A stretch of DNA of 34,831 bases from a virus. Numbering within the stretch: position 1 is the stretch's first letter; every line of letters begins with the position of its first letter. The notes below the pieces were generated by a model that made no database searches, was not told where the DNA came from, and saw only the letters and a program-made list of their open reading frames with translations. Both the position numbers and the translations under genes were made by a program. The stretch spans positions 1 through 34,831 of IMG/VR virus record IMGVR_UViG_3300042305_000983. The stretch is one strand, 5' to 3'. This document shows positions 14,717 through 22,442 of this stretch, piece by piece.

Positions 14717-15159
14717 TGATGATCTTAGTTTGGTTTTTTATTATCCTTTATGGGTTTGTTCTCTTGTTCAGGTTCATGGACTTTATTACCTCACCCATCT
14801 ATATAATTCATGGGATGTTCAATAAGAGTAGGTTGGTCAGACAAGATGCTTTTAAAGGTTCATTTAGACTGATGAAAGGTATTTTATGGATTTCAATTCC
14901 GATTCTTATCTTTTACTACGACTTCAATAGTAGCAACAAAGAAATGAACTGGTTTGAGTTTTTGTTGTTTATTATTGCTCTTGTGATTTTTTTATATCCC
15001 TCCCGTTTGGAGCCAATGATTTTCAGGTTCTTGAGTATGTTTTATAGTTATGAGGAGATGTTAAATGGAGTTAATAGTATGAAAATAGGAAGCGGTAGTG
15101 ATGACAAAAGTATCATCAGAAAATATGAGATCTTGGAAAAACTCAAACCAAAAGTTTGA
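14716..15159 (+). CDS. Membrane protein, three predicted segments
   Basis: The start overlaps the thymidylate synthase stop as TAATG. It reads MMILVWFFIILYGFVLLFRF (first span), a second hydrophobic span around ILWISIPILIFYY, and a third at FEFLLFIIALVIFLYPS; the C-terminal ~50 residues are soluble. It would sit in the host inner membrane. A holin or an exclusion protein are possible, but nothing in the sequence distinguishes them, and three spans with a long tail is unusual for a holin. It is the last gene before a terminator. Confidence 0.75.
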   Translation: MMILVWFFIILYGFVLLFRFMDFITSPIYIIHGMFNKSRLVRQDAFKGSFRLMKGILWISIPILIFYYDFNSSNKEMNWFEFLLFIIALVIFLYPSRLEPMIFRFLSMFYSYEEMLNGVNSMKIGSGSDDKSIIRKYEILEKLKPKV

Positions 15160-15173
15160 GTTTTCATTTTTTT
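15138..15173 (+). terminator. Rho-independent terminator of the 11126-15159 operon
   Basis: An 11-bp stem (15138-15148 with 15154-15164) overlaps the end of the coding region and is followed by CATTTTTTTT. Confidence 0.85.
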
Positions 15174-15192
15174 TACTTTATTATTAAGAACA

Positions 15193-16089
15193 ATGAATGA
15201 ATATATTAATCAAATAGTTTGTGACAACAGCGTTCATTTTATGAGAAATATAATGAATGAGAATTCGATTGATCTTATTATTACCAGTCCACCATACGGC
15301 GTTGGTATTGATTATGACAGTTGGGATGATGATGAGGAGTTTGAGGATTACAAGAACTTTTCAAGGGAATGGTTAACCGAGGCATACAGGGTCTTAAAAT
15401 CTGATGGTAGAATTTGTTTGAATATCCCATATGAAATCAATAGACAGAAGAAGGGTGGAAGGATCTTTTTCGCCTCTGAGATTTGGCAGATTATGAAGGA
15501 GATCGGATTTGGTTTCTTTGGTATTGTGGATTTGGAGGAGAGTTCACCACATAGAAGTAAAACTACAGCATGGGGATCTTGGATGAGCCCTTCAGCTCCT
15601 TATATCTATAACCCAAAAGAGTGTATCATCTTGGCATATAAGAACTTATCCAAGAAACAGGTTAAGGGAACACCTGAGTGGAAGGGAGAATATCAGAGGG
15701 TTCCAAGTGAAAAGGTTGAGGGTGAGTTCAGAGATAAGTTGGTTTATGATGAGAAGGACAAGAAGGATTTTATGGAACTGGTATTTGGTCAATGGAATTA
15801 TTTTGCGGATACAAGATCTTTGACCAAGGCGACCTTCAGTTTGGATATTCCTTGGAAAGCAATCAAGATCTTGTCATACAAAGAAGATATTATCTTTGAT
15901 CCATTTAATGGAAGTGGAACCACGTGTTTGGCGGCGGAGAAACTCGGAAGAAAATGGATTGGATGTGACATCAGTGAAAACTATTGTGAGGTGGCAAGGA
16001 AAAGAATTAGAGAATATCAGGCAGAAAGAAGTGCAGCCAAAACATTATTTTGTGATGAAATTAAAACTGGAAGATTTTTGGACATATGA
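15193..16089 (+). CDS. DNA methyltransferase, N4-cytosine/N6-adenine type (beta-class order)
   Basis: 298 residues. Motif IV comes first, LIITSPPYGVGIDYDSWDDD (residues ~32-50), and the AdoMet-binding motif I comes late, IIFDPFNGSGTTCLAAEKLG (~235-255), the order typical of beta-class enzymes of the N6/N4 methylase family. TSPPY is compatible with either N4-cytosine or N6-adenine. KTTAWGSWMSPSAPYIYNPK is a conserved core segment of this family. No nuclease partner is adjacent, so it is a solitary phage methyltransferase, probably protecting phage DNA or marking it for packaging. It overlaps the PEP carboxykinase gene by ATGA. Confidence 0.92.
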   Translation: MNEYINQIVCDNSVHFMRNIMNENSIDLIITSPPYGVGIDYDSWDDDEEFEDYKNFSREWLTEAYRVLKSDGRICLNIPYEINRQKKGGRIFFASEIWQIMKEIGFGFFGIVDLEESSPHRSKTTAWGSWMSPSAPYIYNPKECIILAYKNLSKKQVKGTPEWKGEYQRVPSEKVEGEFRDKLVYDEKDKKDFMELVFGQWNYFADTRSLTKATFSLDIPWKAIKILSYKEDIIFDPFNGSGTTCLAAEKLGRKWIGCDISENYCEVARKRIREYQAERSAAKTLFCDEIKTGRFLDI

Positions 16090-17567
16090 TAAAGAGATAT
16101 AATTATTACAACGAAGATCTATATCGGATCGCAATTGACGAAGGGGTTAAGACCACTTCAAAAGGGATTCTTTATTTCCCCACCGGCAAGTTCACGGGAC
16201 GATCTCCCAAAGACAGATATTTCTGTGATGGAGAATATGTTGATAAGGTGATAGACAAATCAAGGGAAATCAACCAAATCATATCAAGGGAAACTTATTC
16301 TAAACTCAAGAATTCTTTGGAAGAACATATCAAGAATTCACCTGTGGAATATAAAACTTCAAGGGTGGTTTGTTATCATAAGAAGTTTCATACTTTGGTT
16401 GACCTTCATACCACCCATGCATGGGCGAACATATTCTTCAATAATATGACCATCAATGCAACGGGGATACAAGCGGAAGGTGGAGGATTTTTTACCAAGT
16501 GGAAGGTTCTTCACGGACCGGAGTTTGTTCCCCAAGAAACATATGAAGATCTTAAAAACCCAAACTTTGTCATCATAGATTTTGAAGACAAAACCATCAT
16601 TATCGGTGGAACCAGTTATACCGGTGAGATAAAGAAAAGTATCTTTACCGTTTTAAATACCATCTTTATTGATCATGGAGTTCTTCCGATGCATTGTTCG
16701 GCAAATGCAAACTCCAAAAATGGAAAAGGGGTTAATCTATTTTTTGGTTTATCGGGAACAGGGAAGACAACTTTATCTTCGGATCCAAATAAGTTTTTTA
16801 TCGGAGACGATGAACACGGATGGTTTGAAGATCATATCTTCAATTTTGAGGGAGGATGTTATGCAAAACTTATTAACCTCAAGAAAGAGAACGAACCAAT
16901 CATTTGGGACTCCATTCATTCTCCTGATAGATTCAATCATACCAACTGTTCTTTGATGGAGAATATCGTTGTGGACGATGAGAACAACCCCGACTTTTCG
17001 GATTCATCGATTACGGAGAATATCCGGGCATCATATTCGTTGGGACAACTCCCTGAAGAGTTTATGGTAGATGATTTGGGACTTGGAAAGAATGTCAAAA
17101 ATATCTTCTTCTTATCTTTTGATGCTTTTGGTGTCTTACCTCCGATTTCAAAACTTGATTTGGAAGACGCAGCAAGATTCTTCAAGATGGGATATACTTC
17201 CAAAGTGGCGGGAACGGAGGTGGGTGTGACCGAACCAACGGTGGTCTTCTCTACCTGTTTCGGATCACCCTTCTTACCAAGAAAAGTGGAAGATTATGTG
17301 GATTTATTCAAAGCGAAAGTCCAAAAGTCGGGGTGTAATGTATGGTTGGTAAATACAGGATTTGATGAAAATCTCAAAAGATATCCGATTGACATAACAC
17401 GAAAAGTTATTAATGGTGTGATCGACGGGAAGTATTCAGAGAAAACATTTGACTATCACGGACTCAAAATTCCCAACAGGATATTGGATCTTGATTTGAT
17501 CACCCTCAAACCCGATATTGAAGAAGAAAGGATTGAGAAATTATTTGAACTTTTGGATCAACATTAA
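16086..17567 (+). CDS. pckA: Phosphoenolpyruvate carboxykinase (ATP)
   Basis: 493 residues covering the whole ATP-type family (E. coli 540). It catalyses oxaloacetate + ATP to PEP + CO2 + ADP. Landmarks: TGRSPKDRYF (substrate Arg, ~37-46), GGTSYTGEIKK then MHCSANAN (~180-210), the P-loop FFGLSGTGKTTLS (~219-231), the metal-binding IGDDEHGW (~239), NFEGGCYAKL, ITENIRASYSLG, DAFGVLPPISKL, and the mobile-lid segment VAGTEVGVTEPT. All catalytic residues that I can check are present, so it should be active. It shares an ATGA junction with the methyltransferase upstream, placing it inside a phage operon. It could push carbon toward PEP, or run backwards to regenerate ATP and oxaloacetate (a source of aspartate for nucleotides). 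Confidence 0.95.
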   Translation: MIKRYNYYNEDLYRIAIDEGVKTTSKGILYFPTGKFTGRSPKDRYFCDGEYVDKVIDKSREINQIISRETYSKLKNSLEEHIKNSPVEYKTSRVVCYHKKFHTLVDLHTTHAWANIFFNNMTINATGIQAEGGGFFTKWKVLHGPEFVPQETYEDLKNPNFVIIDFEDKTIIIGGTSYTGEIKKSIFTVLNTIFIDHGVLPMHCSANANSKNGKGVNLFFGLSGTGKTTLSSDPNKFFIGDDEHGWFEDHIFNFEGGCYAKLINLKKENEPIIWDSIHSPDRFNHTNCSLMENIVVDDENNPDFSDSSITENIRASYSLGQLPEEFMVDDLGLGKNVKNIFFLSFDAFGVLPPISKLDLEDAARFFKMGYTSKVAGTEVGVTEPTVVFSTCFGSPFLPRKVEDYVDLFKAKVQKSGCNVWLVNTGFDENLKRYPIDITRKVINGVIDGKYSEKTFDYHGLKIPNRILDLDLITLKPDIEEERIEKLFELLDQH

Positions 17568-17592
17568 CCCCTCTTTATGAGGGGTTTTTTTA
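17566..17592 (+). terminator. Terminator after pckA
   Basis: AACCCCTC (17566-17573) pairs with GAGGGGTT (17579-17586), and a T run follows. The stem begins inside the stop codon. Confidence 0.9.
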
Positions 17593-17602
17593 TGTTTTGA
17601 TG

Positions 17603-17610
17603 TATTTATA
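17603..17610 (+). promoter_or_regulatory. TATTTATA element, candidate late promoter
   Basis: TATTTATA 16 nt before the ATG at 17627, just after the pckA terminator. It would drive the peptidoglycan-binding protein, lysozyme and DHH genes. Confidence 0.55.
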
Positions 17611-17626
17611 TTAAAACTATTTTATT

Positions 17627-17986
17627 ATGGGAAGAATTACAACAGACGAAAATGAAAAACAAAGAATTTTGAATCTTCATTTGGAAGCAACCAAAAGACA
17701 TTATTTGAAAGAACAAAGTTCAATGGAGGAGGCAAATATGAAAAAAGCGGTTCAATGTTTTTTGAATAAGGTGGGATATAAAGTGAAGGTGGATGGTATG
17801 TGGGGGGATGAATCCAAAAAAGTTTTGAGTCAGTTTCAAGTGAAAAAAGGAATTAATGACGACGGATTTTGGGGTACTGAAACCTTCAATTCACTGACAC
17901 CACAAGAGAAGGAGTTATATAAAAAATGTAAAAGTGAACACGGAGATTTGTTTGATAAAATAATAAGTTTTGTTGGTTTAGATTGA
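17627..17986 (+). CDS. Peptidoglycan-binding protein with virion-type leader
   Basis: 119 residues. The N-terminus MGRITTDENEKQRILNLHLE and following ATKRHYLKEQSS is a charged leader containing L-K-E/Q. From residue ~38 there is a peptidoglycan-binding type 1 domain: KAVQCFLNKVGYKVKVDGMW, G-D-E-S-K-K-V-L-S-Q-F-Q, and a second repeat DDGFWGTETFNSL. There is no Sec signal, so access to the wall would require the phage's lysis machinery or delivery with the virion. Next to a lysozyme gene it may be a separate cell-wall-binding subunit. The end overlaps the lysozyme start (TGATG). Confidence 0.88.
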   Translation: MGRITTDENEKQRILNLHLEATKRHYLKEQSSMEEANMKKAVQCFLNKVGYKVKVDGMWGDESKKVLSQFQVKKGINDDGFWGTETFNSLTPQEKELYKKCKSEHGDLFDKIISFVGLD

Positions 17987-18681
17987 TGAAATTTCAAATT
18001 AACGAATCCGAGAAAAAAAGGATCAAGGATCTTTATCAAATCAACGAACAAGGTATGAGAGGATACCTTTTAAGGATGTTGAGTGATGATGAACCTCAGA
18101 GTTATTCTAAAACCGTCCCGTCTTCCAGTAATGTATTCCCCTATGATGTACTGAATAGATTTGGGTTGGGTTCAAAAGAATCGTTGGACTTTAACTCAGC
18201 GCCAATACCTCGTTTGAACAACATTATTAACCATATTAAAAAGTATGAAGAATTTGTTCCTTACACATATGACGATGCTTATTATCCACCAAAAAAAGTT
18301 CAACCGGGAAAATCATGTAAAGGACGTTGCACCATAGGTTATGGAACAACCGATCCTGCCAAAGCTAAACCTGGCGCTACCGTAAGTGAATCAGTTGCAT
18401 CATCTTGGTTGACTGATTTTGTTGAGGACGAATGTGTACCCTGTATTAAGAGGTGGCAGAAAGATACCAAAACCAAAGTCACACCATCCATATTTGAAGC
18501 TTTGATTGATGTTGTTTATAACAAAGGATGTAGTGGATTTAGAAAATCACCCATAGCTACAGAACTTGAAAATAACAATGTTGTAAGGGCGGCTGAGGTA
18601 TTAAAAAACTGGGAGGGATGGGGAAATAAAAACAGACGAGAAGCAGTCTATATCAACTTCTTCAAAAAAGGAATAAAATGA
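17986..18681 (+). CDS. GH24-type lysozyme (endolysin-like) with virion-type leader
   Basis: The ATG at 17986 (231 residues) overlaps the preceding stop. The leader MKFQINESEKKRIKDLYQIN ends in I-N-E/Q and resembles that of the preceding protein (E-K-x-R-I-x-x-L). The catalytic domain starts near residue 70: IINHIKKYEEFVPYTYDDAY holds the family Glu and Asp, then CTIGYGTTDPAKAKPG with the T-I-G-Y-G core, and SIFEALIDVVYNKGC and NRREAVYINFF near the end. It hydrolyses the glycan of peptidoglycan. With an N-terminal leader rather than a signal peptide it may be a virion-associated lysozyme used at entry, although a classical endolysin is possible. Confidence 0.9.
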   Translation: MKFQINESEKKRIKDLYQINEQGMRGYLLRMLSDDEPQSYSKTVPSSSNVFPYDVLNRFGLGSKESLDFNSAPIPRLNNIINHIKKYEEFVPYTYDDAYYPPKKVQPGKSCKGRCTIGYGTTDPAKAKPGATVSESVASSWLTDFVEDECVPCIKRWQKDTKTKVTPSIFEALIDVVYNKGCSGFRKSPIATELENNNVVRAAEVLKNWEGWGNKNRREAVYINFFKKGIK

Positions 18682-20084
18682 AAAAAGTAATTAACGAGGG
18701 TGGTATCAGAGATATAAATGCATTATCCAAAAGATATCCGAAAGCAAAGATATATTTTCACCAAGATTTGGATGGTGTAACTTCTGCGTTGGGTATGAAG
18801 GAATATTTGGAATCAAATGGTATAAAGGTCGTTGATGCTGAAATCATTCAATATGGTGATAAAGAGTTCTCGATCAAGAAGTTGGAGGCTGAGGGTGATA
18901 TTATGCCGGTTTTAGTTGATTTTGCTCACGGAAAACCGATGTTCAAAATTCATACAGACCACCACGACAGACAAGCCGGAGCGGAGGACACCAAATCCAA
19001 ATCATTCAGATCTGCAAGATCAAATATTGAAACAATATCACAAGTTCTGTCACCCAAAGATATATTTCCATCTGACGACATAAAGTTAATCTCCACCGTT
19101 GATTCTGCCAACTTCAAACCATACGGAATTAAACCCCGTGATGTTATGAATTACATCCTTAAATTAGATAAGGAGGGAACTTTGGAAAAGAACAAGATGG
19201 CTCTTGGGTTGTTGACCAACAAACTTCTTTTGGCGTATAAAAACAAACCAAACTTTATGGAGGAATTGGTTATGACTTCTTCACCTTCTTTGATGAATAT
19301 CTATCAGAACATCAAAAAAATTGCAAAGGAAAGAAGGTTTGCTTCACCCGAAGAAATGGCTCAAAACCAAGAAACATATATCAAATCTCAAAAAGAATCA
19401 CCCAACGTCGTTTTTGAAGATGGAATCATAAAACAATATGGTGGCGGTTCATTATTCAAACCAGGTTCTTATGACAGATATACACCATTTGAAAACTATC
19501 CCGATGCAAATTTCTTAATTATTGCTTGGCCTTTGGGATTGGTTCAGGCAAGTTGTAATCCATTTAAAGAAGACAGAGCTCTCAAAGGTATTGACTTGGG
19601 TGAAATTAAAGATGAGATCCTCGAAGAAAACAAGGGTTGGATGAAAAAGGAAATGGTTCCTCTCTCAACTCTAAAATGGATCTCTGAAACATCTGTTGGT
19701 CCCGAAAGTGTTGGTTTTACATCTTCGGACTTAAAAGCGTTTTATATGGACAAAGTTCAAGCGGGGAATGAAGAATATCTTTCAAGATTGGATCAAATCA
19801 TGGATAAGAAGTTCTCTGAACTAAATGAAGATGAACTTACAATATTAGATAGTTTTGCAATTCCATTTTATGACTTGGTGGTGGAAAACTCTGGAGGTCA
19901 CAAATGTATAACTAATCTTTCAGGTCTGAATTATTTGAGAAGATCCAAGAGACCACCACAAGGTGATTATAAAAGAGAGCCAGGGACGGAAGCCAAGTTC
20001 GTTCAAGGGGTGAAATTCTTTCAAGATCAGTTCTTTGAAAAACTGAAAGGTAGAATTCAAGGGGTTGAGACGGAATCGGAATAA
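18678..20084 (+). CDS. DHH-family phosphoesterase with virion-type leader
   Basis: 468 residues. It begins MKKVINEGGIRDINALSKRY, with I-N-E/G as in a T4-type prohead protease site. DHH superfamily motifs follow: AKIYFHQDLDGVTSALGMKE (motif I, D-x-D-G), VLVDFAHG (II), KIHTDHHDRQ (III, the DHH signature) and ISTVDSANF (IV). The family includes RecJ exonuclease, NrnA nanoRNase/pAp phosphatase and c-di-AMP phosphodiesterases; the large middle and C-terminal part does not let me choose. A capsid-delivered phosphodiesterase could degrade nanoRNA or cyclic-nucleotide defence signals; this is speculation. ATGA junction with lysozyme; its 3' end overlaps the convergent DUF192 gene by 28 nt. Confidence 0.85.
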   Translation: MKKVINEGGIRDINALSKRYPKAKIYFHQDLDGVTSALGMKEYLESNGIKVVDAEIIQYGDKEFSIKKLEAEGDIMPVLVDFAHGKPMFKIHTDHHDRQAGAEDTKSKSFRSARSNIETISQVLSPKDIFPSDDIKLISTVDSANFKPYGIKPRDVMNYILKLDKEGTLEKNKMALGLLTNKLLLAYKNKPNFMEELVMTSSPSLMNIYQNIKKIAKERRFASPEEMAQNQETYIKSQKESPNVVFEDGIIKQYGGGSLFKPGSYDRYTPFENYPDANFLIIAWPLGLVQASCNPFKEDRALKGIDLGEIKDEILEENKGWMKKEMVPLSTLKWISETSVGPESVGFTSSDLKAFYMDKVQAGNEEYLSRLDQIMDKKFSELNEDELTILDSFAIPFYDLVVENSGGHKCITNLSGLNYLRRSKRPPQGDYKREPGTEAKFVQGVKFFQDQFFEKLKGRIQGVETESE

Positions 20085-20425
20085 ATGACAAAAGGATCAC
20101 CTTCTTTAATATTGTGATCCTGACAATAACCACCCGGTAGTTCCAAGACGATATTTCCAACTCCTGTGTATGATTCACATTGATCAGAATTACAGGGGGG
20201 ACAATCGTGATGTATTTTATTTACAACGTTATTTTTGATGAAAATTATATCCAATGGAATGATACAATTTTTCATCCAAAAACTATGAGATTTTCCATTC
20301 ATCAGGAATACCATTGAATCAAAACCTTCAAATGTTTTATCCATCATACCATTCTCAATTTGATCTGGTGTTGCACAAATCTTTGAGTTTAGTATATTAT
20401 TTTTTATTTTGGTTTTTACAATCAT
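20057..20425 (-). CDS. DUF192 family protein
   Basis: 122 residues: FEGFDSMVFLMNGKSHSFWM, KNCIIPLDIIFIKNN, IHHDCPPCNSDQCESY, and VLELPGGYCQDHNIKEGD. This is the DUF192 pattern (a small beta-barrel family found in bacteria, archaea and many large phages, function unknown). The extra Cys cluster C-P-P-C-x4-C is a feature of phage-type members as I recall them. There is no signal peptide, whereas many bacterial DUF192 proteins have one. Convergent overlap with the DHH gene; 6 nt downstream of the LRR gene on the same strand, so the two may be co-transcribed. Confidence 0.88.
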   Translation of the reverse strand: MIVKTKIKNNILNSKICATPDQIENGMMDKTFEGFDSMVFLMNGKSHSFWMKNCIIPLDIIFIKNNVVNKIHHDCPPCNSDQCESYTGVGNIVLELPGGYCQDHNIKEGDPFVIYSDSVSTP

Positions 20426-20431
20426 AACTTT

Positions 20432-20977
20432 TTAATTACGTCTAAAAATAAACCTACCAACATTTATCATACTTCTAATTTCTTCATTTGTATATTTTTC
20501 TGATAGGTATTCGTTCAAATGCAAACTACCACCAACAGATTTGAGATTTTCAAGGGTTTTAATTTTTGTTTCTCTCACATCCAAACTACTACCAACAGAT
20601 TGAAGTTTTGGAAGGGATTTGATTTGTGTTCCTCTCAAACTTAAATAACCAACAACCGATTGAAGATTATCAAGGGATTCGATTGGAGTTCCTTTCAATT
20701 CCAAATTACCACCAACCGATTGAAGATTTCCAAGAAATTTAATTTCTGTCCTTTCCAAATCTAAAAAACCCGTAATGGAAACAAGTCCTTCAAGCCAAGT
20801 TAAACCACCATCATACCCGCCCAAACTTAAATTATCATCCAACGACCATCTTTTGATGTTCTTTTTTTGGATGAAATTTTTCAATCCTCCGATTCTATCA
20901 GGGAAATAATTAAGACCGGGTATAAACAATACCTCTTCGGTTTCCTCTTTCAATATTTGCTTAATAAGTGATCTCAT
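20432..20977 (-). CDS. LRR protein, three central 20-residue repeats
   Basis: The start at 20977 (MRSLIKQILKEETEEVLFIP) is chosen by comparison with four paralogues at 32233-34389; a TTG at 20983 would add two residues. The parts are: leader with I-L-K-E/E, a conserved cap (GLKNFIQKKNIKRWSLDDNL), a first LRR-like unit (LTWLEGLVSITGFLDL...), three full 20-residue units of the type LxNLQSVGGxLxLxGTxIxS, and a final cap ending NEEIRSMINVG. It is a solenoid of the leucine-rich type, probably for binding a protein or glycan. It is the only copy away from the tandem cluster and is followed by DUF192 on the same strand. Virion packaging is inferred from the leader. Confidence 0.85.
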   Translation of the reverse strand: MRSLIKQILKEETEEVLFIPGLNYFPDRIGGLKNFIQKKNIKRWSLDDNLSLGGYDGGLTWLEGLVSITGFLDLERTEIKFLGNLQSVGGNLELKGTPIESLDNLQSVVGYLSLRGTQIKSLPKLQSVGSSLDVRETKIKTLENLKSVGGSLHLNEYLSEKYTNEEIRSMINVGRFIFRRN

Positions 20978-21047
20978 TTCCAATAAATACCCAACTCTTG
21001 ATTAATTGAATTTATATTGTTAGGTTTAAGGACAGAACTTTTTAATT

Positions 21048-21449
21048 ATGAGAAGATCGTCAGGTATTTTACATAAATATAAGGATAAAGTTCTCCTTTG
21101 TAAAAGGAGTGAAGAATCGGAAACACTTGGTAAATTTTGGTCAATACCTGGTGGTGGTTGGAAGAAAAACGAATCATCACAAGCTGCGGCTTTGAGAGAA
21201 TTCTATGAAGAAACGAATATAAATATATCGGATCCCCTCATTTATGTTGGAACATCGGTCCACAAAAATGAGGATGGATCGGGAAGCAAGTTGGATGTTT
21301 TTATGGTTGAAGCCTCAGAAATGATTTCACCTGAGTTAGAAAATGCAAAAGATGGATTTGAGCATTCTGAATGTGGTTATTTTGAAATTGATAAATTACC
21401 CTCTCCTATGCCAAGAGATCTTATTAACATTATAAAAAAAATTAATTAA
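21048..21449 (+). CDS. Nudix hydrolase
   Basis: 133 residues with a complete Nudix box: G-G-W-K-K-N-E, seven residues, then R-E-F-Y-E-E-T (about residues 43-64), inside a fold typical of the family (SSGILHKYKDKVLLCKRSEE before it, VFMVEASEM after). Nudix enzymes cleave nucleoside diphosphates linked to another group; phage members act on oxidised dNTPs, ADP-ribose, NAD or mRNA 5' ends. The substrate cannot be read from this sequence. It is divergent from the LRR gene at 20977 and begins a plus-strand group with FKBP. Confidence 0.92.
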   Translation: MRRSSGILHKYKDKVLLCKRSEESETLGKFWSIPGGGWKKNESSQAAALREFYEETNINISDPLIYVGTSVHKNEDGSGSKLDVFMVEASEMISPELENAKDGFEHSECGYFEIDKLPSPMPRDLINIIKKIN

Positions 21450-21459
21450 TCAAAAAAAA

Positions 21460-21891
21460 ATGGCAGTAAAAAAAGGAGACAAAATCCAAGTTCATTATAA
21501 GGGAACTTTGGTTGAAACAGGAATGGAGTTTGACAACTCATACGAAAGGGGTGAGACCTTGAATTTTGAGGTAGGTCTTGGACAGATGATCAAAGGATTT
21601 GAAGATGCGGTTTATGATATGGAAATTGGACAAATCAAAGAGATTCAAATTCCGGCTTCAGAAGCATATGGCGATCATATGGAAGCAGCAATTCAAAATG
21701 TCCCACGATCCAACTTTCCACCCGACTTTGAGGTGAATATCGGATCTATGGTTCAGGGTCAGAATCAGATGGGTCAACCCATCCAAGCTCTTGTTGTTGA
21801 AGAAAACGAACAAGGAATTGTGTTGGATTTCAATCATCCTTTGGCGGGAAAAGATTTGAATTTCTCTATTGAACTTGTTGGAATTGAATGA
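21460..21891 (+). CDS. FKBP-type peptidyl-prolyl isomerase (SlyD-like)
   Basis: 143 residues: VKKGDKIQVHYKGTLVETGM, EFDNSYERGETLNFEVGLGQ, MIKGFEDAVYDMEIGQIKEI, PASEAYGDH, then an inserted flap region (residues ~75-120) and DFNHPLAGKDLNFSIELVGI. This is the SlyD layout: an FKBP fold split by an insert-in-flap chaperone domain. Unlike E. coli SlyD there is no His/Cys-rich metal-binding tail. It accelerates proline isomerisation and helps folding, perhaps of virion proteins. FKBPs are uncommon in phages. It lies 10 nt after the Nudix gene. Confidence 0.93.
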   Translation: MAVKKGDKIQVHYKGTLVETGMEFDNSYERGETLNFEVGLGQMIKGFEDAVYDMEIGQIKEIQIPASEAYGDHMEAAIQNVPRSNFPPDFEVNIGSMVQGQNQMGQPIQALVVEENEQGIVLDFNHPLAGKDLNFSIELVGIE

Positions 21892-21918
21892 AAATAATAA
21901 ACTATTAAAATCAAAACT

Positions 21919-22137
21919 ATGGAAATTAAAAGAAGATTGGTTGAAGCTTTGAGAAGCAAATATCGGGCGGATATGGAACTCGCCTCTGCGGCTCTTCAGG
22001 TGTATCTTGAACGACCCGCAGGAATTGGTGAACATCCACAAATTTTGGATGAGATGGATAAACTTGTTGAATCTTATGCCAACGCGAAGGATAAACTCCA
22101 TTCGTTGGAAGATGGAACATTAATTGATTTCCGATGA
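21919..22137 (+). CDS. Small helical phage protein, 72 aa
   Basis: Reads MEIKRRLVEALRSKYRADME, LASAALQVYLERPAGIGEHP, and a second long helix (ILDEMDKLVESYANAKDKLHS). It is a two-helix hairpin with a loop containing Pro-Ala-Gly-Ile-Gly. The opening is leader-like (R-R-L-V-E/A) and the pattern is one I associate with conserved small proteins in large Bacteroidota phages. Its stop overlaps the next start (ATGA). Confidence 0.78.
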   Translation: MEIKRRLVEALRSKYRADMELASAALQVYLERPAGIGEHPQILDEMDKLVESYANAKDKLHSLEDGTLIDFR

Positions 22138-22442
22138 AGACGATAAGTAAAGAAACCCTTAATAAAGTATGGATCATCACCAAGAGAATTATCAACTATA
22201 TCTTTCTTTTGATCGTTCTCGGAACAGGATTTTACATCGGAAAAACCTATGTGGAATACATCCCTGAAGAGAAAAACAACCAACCTATCACTTTGGATAA
22301 TGTATCCATCGCCGTTGACGAGAAGAACCATATATTTATAATAGATAAACATACAGGAGAATACCAAGTATTTTCCGACTCCGTTGGCATCACAATCTTC
22401 AAGATGTATGCCGGTAAAATCTATAACTCACAACCGAAGTAA
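22134..22442 (+). CDS. Single-span membrane protein, 102 aa
   Basis: The N-terminal 20 residues are basic (MKTISKETLNKVWIITKRII), followed by a membrane span (NYIFLLIVLGTGFYIG) and a soluble C-terminal domain of strands (ITLDNVSIAVDEKNHIFIID). The topology is probably N-in/C-out. It sits in an ATGA/TAATG-coupled set with a membrane-anchored transglycosylase, so it may be a partner or spanin-like accessory; it has no lipobox. Function not established. Confidence 0.78.
   Translation: MKTISKETLNKVWIITKRIINYIFLLIVLGTGFYIGKTYVEYIPEEKNNQPITLDNVSIAVDEKNHIFIIDKHTGEYQVFSDSVGITIFKMYAGKIYNSQPK

Noticed and set aside
14716-15159. Holin
   Set aside because: Three hydrophobic spans plus a ~50-residue soluble tail and a place behind thymidylate synthase do not support a holin over any other membrane protein.
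21658-22101. Long antisense frame opposite the FKBP gene
   Set aside because: It is fully opposite well-identified genes, has low-complexity Phe/Ser/Asn-rich composition and no promoter or family match; it is a shadow.
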